18,364 nt of DNA from Candidatus Kaiserbacteria bacterium RIFCSPLOWO2_01_FULL_54_20 (GTDB taxonomy: Bacteria; Patescibacteriota; Minisyncoccia; Phycocordibacterales; UBA2100). Location: assembly GCA_001783355.1 (NCBI GenBank), contig MFMA01000008.1, positions 1 to 18,364 on the forward strand, written 5' to 3'. The notes below the pieces were generated by a model. That model searched no databases. It was not told the DNA's origin and was given only the letters and a program-made list of their open reading frames with translations. This document shows, piece by piece, positions 13,017 to 18,364 of the stretch (position 1 is the stretch's first letter; each line of letters opens with the position of its first letter). The position numbers and the translations under genes were made by a program.

Positions 13017-14036
13017 GTGAGAAGACTATGTATCGTCGGTTGCTTTTTTGTCGTGCTTTTTTCGACCCCGATCGTCGAAGCGGCGGATGAGTGCGTCAAG
13101 GTGTCATTCAGAGGCGACGCCTCCACTTACAACCCGTACCTGCCGGGGTGGAGGACAGGCGGCGGAACGCTCGCGACCGGCGGGCCGTACAACCCTAACT
13201 CGTACGACGCGGCTCTTCAGCTCAATCTAGCGAAGCAATACGGCTGCGGATACGGGAGTCGGGCGATATGCCACGCCGTGGTTCAAGCGCCGAATGGTCA
13301 CGCGATGGTAGTGCGCATCAACGACAACGGGCCATTGGTTCCCGGTCGCGTCATCGACCTCAATGAGAAATCCATGCAGTACCTAAGCGGAGGAACGATG
13401 GGGCGCAATAGCGGCATTGTCAAAAATGTCACCGTCACTTTATTGTGCGGCATCGAAGGTATGGCATTGGGGCCGCTTGATCCAAATGAACGCGAGGCCT
13501 GGGCGAGCCGTACGTTCGACGCTCCATACGCGAACACCGGCAGATATGCCGCCAGCCCGTTTGGGAACGTCACACCGTTCTCGAACACACCGGCTAGTTC
13601 CGGGTACTCAAGCGGCGGAACTGCGAATCCGAGTAGCGGAGCTACATATCAAAATTCTGCGTATCAACAGCCAAGCTACCAGCAACCTATCTCCCAAGCG
13701 CTTCTGCAGAACCAATTTCAGTTGCAGCCAGATGAGGTATCGGCGCCCAGTGTCACGCCCCCGTCGGCCGCCTCGCTCATGGTGCAGCCGCGCCAAGTTT
13801 CTCGCGGAGAGCAAGCTGTCGCATCCTGGACAAGCGTTGGGGTGTCGAAGAGCAAACCGTGCCGGGTCACTGTTGTTTCCGGCGGCAAAGAAATTTTGGT
13901 GGGTCAGGGTAACGAAGGAAGCCGCCAACTGAAGATCGGCTCCAACTCATCTCTCGGGACGCTCACATTTACCATGCGATGTGTTTCTTCGTCGGGAACC
14001 TCGATAGAGCGCACGGCAGCACTCATGGTTAAATGA
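13017..14036 (+). CDS. Exported RlpA-like double-psi beta-barrel protein with C-terminal Ig-like domain
   Basis: 339-residue exported protein, probably acting on or binding peptidoglycan. Residues 1-23 (VRRLCIVGCFFVVLFSTPIV, then EAA) are a signal peptide. A DPBB domain (about 35-155) contains the RlpA/expansin-like core VVRINDNGPLVPGRVIDLNEKS with the conserved Asp residues of RINDNGP and RVIDL. A low-complexity Ser/Gly/Gln linker (about 190-250, with repeated YQQPSYQQP) leads to an Ig-like domain (about 255-339, SLMVQPRQVSRGEQAVASW ... LTFTMRCVSSSG) with a likely disulfide. RlpA in other bacteria is a lytic transglycosylase; activity here is inferred. Start is the GTG after the -10 box. Confidence 0.8.
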   Translation: MRRLCIVGCFFVVLFSTPIVEAADECVKVSFRGDASTYNPYLPGWRTGGGTLATGGPYNPNSYDAALQLNLAKQYGCGYGSRAICHAVVQAPNGHAMVVRINDNGPLVPGRVIDLNEKSMQYLSGGTMGRNSGIVKNVTVTLLCGIEGMALGPLDPNEREAWASRTFDAPYANTGRYAASPFGNVTPFSNTPASSGYSSGGTANPSSGATYQNSAYQQPSYQQPISQALLQNQFQLQPDEVSAPSVTPPSAASLMVQPRQVSRGEQAVASWTSVGVSKSKPCRVTVVSGGKEILVGQGNEGSRQLKIGSNSSLGTLTFTMRCVSSSGTSIERTAALMVK

Positions 14037-14045
14037 TGTCGCTGC

Positions 14046-14363
14046 ATGAACACTCCGCGATTTCAACGCCACTCTGAAAATTTTGTGTGCGGGCATTGCG
14101 GGTGCAGTGTCACGGGGGATGGATACACGAACCATTGTCCCAAATGCCTTTGGAGCAAGCATGTCGATGTTAATCCCGGCGATCGCGCGGACTCGTGCGG
14201 TGGATTGATGGAGCCCGTCGCGCTCGAAGGCGGCCCAGCGGAGTATAGGGTCGTGCATCGTTGCATAAAGTGCGGTATCGAGCGCAAAAACATTGCCGCT
14301 GAGGGGGACGAACCCGATGCCCTCATTGCCATTGCTCAAAAACGCCAGATGGGGAATAATTGA
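14046..14363 (+). CDS. RNHCP-domain zinc-ribbon protein
   Basis: 105-residue protein of the RNHCP family, named for its Arg-Asn-His-Cys-Pro motif; function unknown. FVCGHCG (13-19), TNHCPKCLWSKHVDVNPGDR (about 28-47), SCGGLMEPV and VVHRCIKCG give three Cys pairs suited to zinc binding. The name motif reads T-N-H-C-P here. It starts 9 nt after the RlpA-like gene and is followed after 7 nt by a membrane protein gene, so the three may be co-transcribed. Confidence 0.88.
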   Translation: MNTPRFQRHSENFVCGHCGCSVTGDGYTNHCPKCLWSKHVDVNPGDRADSCGGLMEPVALEGGPAEYRVVHRCIKCGIERKNIAAEGDEPDALIAIAQKRQMGNN

Positions 14364-14370
14364 CCTGCCT

Positions 14371-15045
14371 ATGGCCGATTATCTACCATACGGGTTCTCA
14401 GATCATCTGCCCCACTACCATGGGGACGCTGTGCGTCAGCTGCTCGCCTCGGCGGCGATATTGATGCTTGTAGGAGCGCCGTTTTACGCGAGTTTTCTTG
14501 GTGTAGAATTGCCATTTCTGATCACGGGCGCTCTTGCGCTCGTTGCAGTTGCGGCTCTCGTCAACCCTCACAAGAAGTCGATTTTTCTTGTGGCTGCGGT
14601 TGCTTCAGGCGTCGGACTGGTCGTGTTCGAAACCTGGGCTTTGTACGGATACTACGACAGCAATTGGGCACAGTTCATTCTACGCGAAGTTATAGCGGTC
14701 GTTTTCCTTGCCGGATTTTATTTCAGCATGAAGACGGTGCGGGCTTTTGTGTTGCACAAGGTAGGGAAGCATGATGAAGCGGGAGAGTTCGAAGAGGCGC
14801 CCGTTCCTGGGACGCCGGAGATAAAAACGGCGAATGCGAACCCGAACCCGAGAGCGAATTCGTGGAGTGACGAGTTCGTTCCGTGGTTCTTGAAAAATGG
14901 CGGTAATCACGGCAACACCGATCATGGAGGATCGATCGGAGCAGGACGGGCGGAAGCGGCGGAGGATACAGGCCCGCGGATGAGCCCCGGAAGGTCTCGC
15001 GAGGAAACAAAGCCGAAGTACCATCCGTACGAGGACACGATGTGA
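14371..15045 (+). CDS. Four-TM membrane protein, unknown function
   Basis: 224-residue protein not assigned to a known family. Four hydrophobic helices lie at about 22-43, 46-64, 69-95 and 102-126, followed by a long hydrophilic C-terminal tail (about 130-224) rich in Gly, Asn, Glu and Pro that should face one side of the membrane. The frame is open from 14293, overlapping the RNHCP gene, but ATG 14371 (MADYLPYGFSDH) lies 7 nt after that gene's stop and is the economical start. Confidence 0.7.
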   Translation: MADYLPYGFSDHLPHYHGDAVRQLLASAAILMLVGAPFYASFLGVELPFLITGALALVAVAALVNPHKKSIFLVAAVASGVGLVVFETWALYGYYDSNWAQFILREVIAVVFLAGFYFSMKTVRAFVLHKVGKHDEAGEFEEAPVPGTPEIKTANANPNPRANSWSDEFVPWFLKNGGNHGNTDHGGSIGAGRAEAAEDTGPRMSPGRSREETKPKYHPYEDTM

Positions 15046-15078
15046 GGATTGGTCGTCGCGTCCATCCTAAACTCTCAC

Positions 15079-15672
15079 ATGAGTAGCAAAAAGATATTTA
15101 TACTTCTCGGGCACCCCGACAAAAACGGATTGTGCGGTATGGCGGCCGACACATACGAAAAAGCGGCGCGGGAAGCGGGGCACATCGTGGAGCGTCTCAA
15201 CATAGAGGAGATGCAGTTCGATCCTGTGCTACACCAGGGTTATCGCCAGCATCAGGAGTTAGAACCCGCCCTGGTCCGATTCCAAGCGCTGATCCAGTGG
15301 GCCGACCATTTCGTCGTCGTGTATCCCGTGTGGTGGGTAGGTATGCCCGCGAAGATGAAGGGCCTCTTTGACCGCGCGTGGCTTCCAGGTTCCGCTTTTC
15401 GTTATATCAAAACGAAGAACGGAACTCGGACGATCTTTTGGCACCGCCTCTATAGCGGAAAAACCGCGCGCATCATAATGACGAGCGGCACAGCGCCATG
15501 GCTCGTACGGTTCCTTCCCGGCAACGTCAATGCCCAGCTCAAGTGGGGGATTCTGTGGTTTGCCGGTTTCTCGGTACATACGACATGGTTCGGACCAGCC
15601 GAACGTCCCGCAGAATACAAACGCGACAGATGGCTCCGTAAGTTGCGCAATTTCGGCCGGAAAGGGAAGTGA
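15079..15672 (+). CDS. NAD(P)H dehydrogenase (quinone)-like flavodoxin-fold protein
   Basis: 197-residue soluble flavoprotein of the NQO/KefF/MdaB type (flavodoxin-like fold 2), expected to bind FMN or FAD and reduce quinones with NAD(P)H. The N-terminal strand KKIFILLGHPDKNGLCG (4-20) is the phosphate-binding loop, and FVVVYPVWWVGMPAKMKGLF, then DRAWLPGSAFRY (about 76-107), is the family signature. The C-terminus is strongly basic (KRDRWLRKLRNFGRKGK). ATG 15079 is preferred over upstream in-frame starts because the conserved domain begins there. Confidence 0.85.
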   Translation: MSSKKIFILLGHPDKNGLCGMAADTYEKAAREAGHIVERLNIEEMQFDPVLHQGYRQHQELEPALVRFQALIQWADHFVVVYPVWWVGMPAKMKGLFDRAWLPGSAFRYIKTKNGTRTIFWHRLYSGKTARIIMTSGTAPWLVRFLPGNVNAQLKWGILWFAGFSVHTTWFGPAERPAEYKRDRWLRKLRNFGRKGK

Positions 15673-15699
15673 ATCATAGAAATTTGATGCAATGTGCGA

Positions 15700-15705
15700 T
15701 ATGAT
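15700..15705 (+). promoter_or_regulatory. -10 box upstream of the ychF ghost
   Basis: TATGAT lies 8 nt before the ATG of the truncated ychF start at 15714. I see no comparable box close to the intact ychF start at 15829, so the intact gene may still be transcribed from here. Confidence 0.5.
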
Positions 15706-15713
15706 GCGCCGTC

Positions 15714-15812
15714 ATGTCGCTTTCTATTGGAATTGTCGGGCTACCTAATGTCGGCCCCGGTACCACAATGCTTCGCATTGGCTACGGGGCGAGTGTCGGA
15801 CGCGTCGATTAA
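15714..15812 (+). pseudogene. Truncated duplicate ychF start (32-codon ORF)
   Basis: The first 14 residues, MSLSIGIVGLPNVG, are identical to the start of intact ychF 115 nt downstream, yet 10 of the 14 codons differ, all synonymously (including a TCN-to-AGT serine switch). Homology stops inside the P-loop, just before the Lys, where a CCCCG palindrome begins; the ORF continues with 18 unrelated residues to TAA, 16 nt before the real ATG. Synonymous-only divergence means both copies evolved under protein-level selection before one was cut, as when a resident gene is displaced by a related incoming copy. It could also serve as a leader ORF for ychF translation. Confidence 0.85.
15755..15789. 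repeat. Palindromic element at the ychF ghost breakpoint
   Basis: 35-nt imperfect hairpin: CCCCG (15755-15759) with CGGGG (15785-15789), then a partly paired middle, then CAATGC (15766-15771) with GCATTG (15775-15780) around a TTC loop. The left edge coincides with loss of ychF homology. It shares outer arms and loop with the element inside atpD (11825-11856). Confidence 0.65.
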
Positions 15813-15828
15813 TCTATCAGACTCTCGT

Positions 15829-16956
15829 ATGTCCTTAAGTATCGGTATCGTAGGATTACCTAATGTCGGGAAATCTACGCTTTTTAATGCGCTGACACGT
15901 AAGGGCGTGCTTATTGCCAACTATCCATTCGCGACGATAGACCCGTCGGTCGGTGTCGTAGCGGTACCGGATATCCGGCTCGACAGGCTCGCAGAGATGT
16001 CGCACTCGGAGAAAAAAGTTCCTGCCATCGTCGAGTTCGTGGACATCGCGGGATTGGTGAAAGGTGCCTCGGAAGGGGAGGGGCTCGGAAATCAATTCCT
16101 TTCACACATACGCGAGGTGGATGCGATAGCGGAAGTCGTGCGGATATTCGAGGACGATGACATACACCACGTCGCGGGCAGTGTAGACCCGCGCTACGAC
16201 ATCGAGGTCGTCGATCTGGAGCTCATCCAAGCCGACCTGCAGGGCGCCGGTAAGCGTCTTGAGCGTCTTGAGCGCGATGCAAAAAGCCTCGCCCATAAGG
16301 CTACGGCCGAGGGCGGGGACAAACTTTTGATAGCTGAACGCGATGTTCTGCGCAAAATCGTACCCGCACTTCAAGCTGGTAGAGCTGCGCGCACCGTGCC
16401 GCTCGAGGAGCAGGAAAGAGAGAGCGCGAAAGCACTTCACCTGCTTACCTTGAAGCCAATTCTTTATATGCTGAATAGAAAGAGCGGCGTTGTGAATATC
16501 GACGCGGAAGGCGGGCAGAGATGGCGCGAGCTCAAAGATTTTCTAGATTCCACGGGCGCGCAATACGTCGTCGTCGACGCTGGCGTTGAGAATGAGCTCG
16601 GCGATGTGCATAGCGACGAAAAGGCAGACTTTCGCCGCGAACTCGGTGTCGCGGACGACGGACTCGACGACCTCATCAAGGCGGGATACAAGCTTCTCGA
16701 CCTCATCTCTTTCTTTACGACGGGGGAGGACGAATCGAGGGCATGGACCATACGGCGCGGCTCAACAGCGCCGGAAGCGGGAGCGGCTATCCATACCGAT
16801 TTTCGGGACAAGTTCATCCGCGCCGAGACCATTCGGTGGGATAAGCTCCTAGAGGCCGGGTCCTGGGCTTCTGCGAGAGATAAGGGGTGGGTTCGAAGCG
16901 AGGGGAAAGAGTACGTTGTAGCCGACGGGGACGTGCTAGAATTTAAGCACGGATAG
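15829..16956 (+). CDS. ychF: YchF/OLA1-family P-loop NTPase
   Basis: 375-residue Obg-related ATPase/GTPase that associates with ribosomes and stress responses in other bacteria. G1 is GLPNVGKST (9-17), switch region NYPFATIDPSVGVV (31-44), G3 is VDIAGLVKGAS (71-81), a coiled-coil arm spans about 125-200, and the C-terminal TGS domain (about 290-375) shows AAIHTDFRDKFIRAE and EGKEYVVADGDVLEFK. The G4 motif, normally NxxE in YchF, reads N216-R-K-S219, so the acidic residue that sets nucleotide specificity is missing. The frame is open from 15694, but ATG 15829 matches the family start. Confidence 0.93.
   Translation: MSLSIGIVGLPNVGKSTLFNALTRKGVLIANYPFATIDPSVGVVAVPDIRLDRLAEMSHSEKKVPAIVEFVDIAGLVKGASEGEGLGNQFLSHIREVDAIAEVVRIFEDDDIHHVAGSVDPRYDIEVVDLELIQADLQGAGKRLERLERDAKSLAHKATAEGGDKLLIAERDVLRKIVPALQAGRAARTVPLEEQERESAKALHLLTLKPILYMLNRKSGVVNIDAEGGQRWRELKDFLDSTGAQYVVVDAGVENELGDVHSDEKADFRRELGVADDGLDDLIKAGYKLLDLISFFTTGEDESRAWTIRRGSTAPEAGAAIHTDFRDKFIRAETIRWDKLLEAGSWASARDKGWVRSEGKEYVVADGDVLEFKHG
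16934..16942 (+). promoter_or_regulatory. Possible promoter of the three-gene membrane operon
   Basis: TGCTAGAAT in the last codons of ychF, part of a 13-mer (16930-16942) identical to the -10 region of the atpE promoter. It lies 25 nt before the ATG at 16968. Its position in coding sequence weakens the case. Confidence 0.35.
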
Positions 16957-16967
16957 CCGATGTGAAT

Positions 16968-17477
16968 ATGGACTGGTACACAACGCTCGTCATCATGCAT
17001 ATCGTGGGTACGGTCCTGGGTGTCGGCGGCGCGACGTTCGTCGAAGTTCATCTCGTGCGCGCTCTTAGAGACGGAGTGATGAGCCCGGAGGAGAGTGCCA
17101 TCATGCAGACGACCTACACCGTTCTTCGGGTAGGTTTCTTTCTTCTTGTTCTCTCAGGCTTCGGATTTCTTATATTGTCCCGACTCTCGGAGTACACCGT
17201 GTGGTTTTACTCCATCACATTTTGGATAAAACTTTCTATCGTTGGAGTTATCGCGGTGAACGCGATACTCATACAGCTGCGCTGGATACCTATATTATGG
17301 GGGAGCGCGATCGCGCTCGTCTCATGGTACGCAGCCCTTATAATTGGCGTTCTTCTGCGAGGGAGTGTAGACCAGCCCCTCTGGATACCGGTAATATACG
17401 TTGCCGCGATAATCATTGTTTATTTTGTGATGCGTGAAGTGCATAGCAGATATACAAAGCCACATTTCCCTCACTAA
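16968..17477 (+). CDS. Membrane protein with about four to five TM helices
   Basis: 169-residue integral membrane protein, family not firmly recognised. TM1 YTTLVIMHIVGTVLGVGGATF carries His11 and the following segment FVEVHLVRAL has another His, reminiscent of CopD/DUF2269-type membrane proteins in which His can bind metal or heme. Further helices lie near 49-68, 77-96, 99-120 and 128-150, with a His-containing tail TKPHFPH. GTG 16962 is an alternative start two codons upstream. First gene of a tight trio (6-nt gaps). Confidence 0.7.
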   Translation: MDWYTTLVIMHIVGTVLGVGGATFVEVHLVRALRDGVMSPEESAIMQTTYTVLRVGFFLLVLSGFGFLILSRLSEYTVWFYSITFWIKLSIVGVIAVNAILIQLRWIPILWGSAIALVSWYAALIIGVLLRGSVDQPLWIPVIYVAAIIIVYFVMREVHSRYTKPHFPH

Positions 17478-17483
17478 CGATTT

Positions 17484-17933
17484 ATGACTACTTTACTTGC
17501 AAGCGCCCTTATCCTCCATGTTGTCCTTGGACTCATCGGACTTGCGTGCATACATTTTGCTCTCATGCAGTTGATACGGCGTGAGCCACCCTATGGTTTT
17601 GTGAGCAAGGCGTCGTTCTTATCGGCCGCGTTCTTTCTTTTGTCATGGGCAACGGGGGCGTACTACTATGTCGTTTACTATGGAACAGCTGTAAAGCCGC
17701 GAATTCTCGCCGGAGCATATCCATGGGCGCATCAGGTAATGATGGAATCCAAAGAGCACGTTTTTCTTCTCGTTCCGTTCCTCGTCGTAGCCGTGTGGCT
17801 GGCATCGCGCGCGCTCCAAAACGCGAGCGACCCGCGCCTGAAAGTCGCCGCGTCTTTCGCCGCGGCGACGGCGCTCGCGCTCGGTACTCTCGTTGCCGCG
17901 GCGGGCATATTAGTCTCGGGAGGAGTTAGATAA
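17484..17933 (+). CDS. Four-TM membrane protein with paired histidines
   Basis: 149-residue integral membrane protein, family not recognised. TM1 (about 5-30) holds His12 and His24 one face apart; TM2 (about 44-66) is rich in aromatics (YYYVVYY); the segment YPWAHQVMMESKEHVFLLVPF holds His83 and His92 at the entry of TM3; TM4 is about 122-147. Four membrane-proximal histidines could ligate heme or copper, which is inference only. Gaps of 6 nt on either side place it in one operon with its neighbours. Confidence 0.7.
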   Translation: MTTLLASALILHVVLGLIGLACIHFALMQLIRREPPYGFVSKASFLSAAFFLLSWATGAYYYVVYYGTAVKPRILAGAYPWAHQVMMESKEHVFLLVPFLVVAVWLASRALQNASDPRLKVAASFAAATALALGTLVAAAGILVSGGVR

Positions 17934-17939
17934 CATTCT

Positions 17940-18266
17940 ATGGACTCAAGCGAAAAATATCTTAGATTTGCACGAGCCGCAGCTCTTGGCTCAATCGCCG
18001 CTTCTATCGTTGTCGCGGTCTTGACCATTGGGGGAGAGGAGTGGACACCGCTGAAGGACGCATTAAAGAACGCGTTTACCCACCACTGGCTGGGGAAGAG
18101 CGTCGTCTCCGCCGCCGTATTCGGCGTGATGTTCCTGCTTACTGCCTGGAAGCCGTCCGACGTCCAAAAGACGACCCGTGCTCTGTGGTACGCCATCGGT
18201 GCGGCCGCTCTTTCCGCTGCCGCAATGACGCTCTACTTTACGCTCCACGCACTTGGGCTCGTTTGA
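17940..18266 (+). CDS. Small three-TM membrane protein
   Basis: 108-residue integral membrane protein, family not recognised. TM1 is about 12-31, then an amphipathic stretch ends in FTHHWLGKS (46-54), TM2 is about 54-69 and TM3 about 82-106, with His104 near the end. The adjacent HH pair is a candidate ligand site, in line with the His-bearing helices of the two upstream genes. Last gene of the trio. Confidence 0.7.
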   Translation: MDSSEKYLRFARAAALGSIAASIVVAVLTIGGEEWTPLKDALKNAFTHHWLGKSVVSAAVFGVMFLLTAWKPSDVQKTTRALWYAIGAAALSAAAMTLYFTLHALGLV

Positions 18267-18292
18267 GCGACATATTGCACTAATGGACCCTG

Positions 18293-18301
18293 TGATATCA
18301 T
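18293..18301 (+). promoter_or_regulatory. Extended -10 promoter of the last gene
   Basis: TGATATCAT (TGn plus TATCAT) ends 7 nt before ATG 18309; a TTGCAC (18275-18280) 15 nt upstream of the hexamer is a possible -35. This supports a new transcription unit after the membrane trio. Confidence 0.55.
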
Positions 18302-18308
18302 GTTGCCC

Positions 18309-18364
18309 ATGAGCGAACCAAAAACAGCATCGATGAAAACCGTACTAAAAGCCATAGTTTCGCT
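18309..18364 (+). CDS. Start of an unidentified gene, cut by window edge
   Basis: The frame from ATG 18309 is open to the end of the window and reads MSEPKTASMKTVLKAIVS. Too short to identify. An internal ATG (18333, MKTVLK) is an alternative start, but the -10 box spacing supports 18309. Confidence 0.5.
   Translation, partial: MSEPKTASMKTVLKAIVS

Noticed and set aside
15694..15828. Longer N-terminus for YchF (open to 15694)
   Set aside because: The extension reads the ychF ghost and palindrome in a different frame; the family start MSLSIGIVGLPNVGKS is at 15829.
1..18364. CRISPR array, tRNA genes or insertion sequences
   Set aside because: I looked for regularly spaced direct repeats, cloverleaf-type GGTTCGANNCC motifs and transposase motifs and found none I could support.

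Overview
The window looks like a chromosome segment from a small-genome bacterium of the Candidate Phyla Radiation, most likely a Parcubacteria/Kaiserbacteria-type lineage. This is inferred from gene content and style: reduced ATP synthase subunits, a four-helix-bundle (S23/IVP) gene dropped into the atp operon, an RNHCP zinc-ribbon protein, an RlpA-like protein with a C-terminal Ig-like module, very tight gene packing and heptamer-periodic spacers. TGA is used as an ordinary stop (hicA, the RlpA-like gene, the flavodoxin-fold gene), so the genetic code is 11. No rRNA, tRNA, CRISPR array or intact transposon was seen.

Layout. 1-1199 is the 3' part of ahcY. 1196-3822 is an accessory block: a minus-strand gene whose product carries five tandem ~77-residue repeats, a dead 5' fragment of an alpha/beta hydrolase gene, and a hicB-hicA type toxin-antitoxin pair that runs by ATGA overlap into the intact hydrolase gene (3819-4691). 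4714-12860 is a complete F-type ATP synthase locus (atpB, E, F, H, A, G, D, C) broken twice by foreign genes: a convergent pair of GNAT-type genes between atpB and atpE, and a four-helix-bundle gene between atpG and atpD. 13017-15672 holds a cell-wall-type DPBB protein, an RNHCP protein, a four-TM membrane protein and a flavodoxin-fold oxidoreductase. 15714-16956 holds a dead ychF start followed by intact ychF. 16968-18266 is a tight three-gene membrane operon, and a further gene starts at 18309.

How it works together. The atp genes should build a proton-type F1Fo synthase with a compact delta subunit and an epsilon subunit without its C-terminal inhibitory helices. Because a minus-strand gene interrupts the locus, atpE appears to be re-started from its own promoter, and atpD may have one too. 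The spacers before atpF, atpG and atpC hold, respectively, a nested hairpin, a pair of competing hairpins and a heptamer array; these could tune subunit stoichiometry.

Most unusual points: (1) two separate 5'-end 'ghosts' of genes lie upstream of their intact counterparts (hydrolase and ychF), each followed by a GC-rich palindrome; (2) two palindromes share the plan CCCCG-stem-GC-TTC-GC-stem-CGGGG, one lying in frame inside atpD where it accounts for much of an insertion in the beta subunit, the other exactly where the ychF ghost loses homology; (3) a -10-like box lies 6-11 nt from the start codon at many transcription-unit starts, suggesting leaderless transcription; (4) the large repeat protein, which I cannot assign to a described family.
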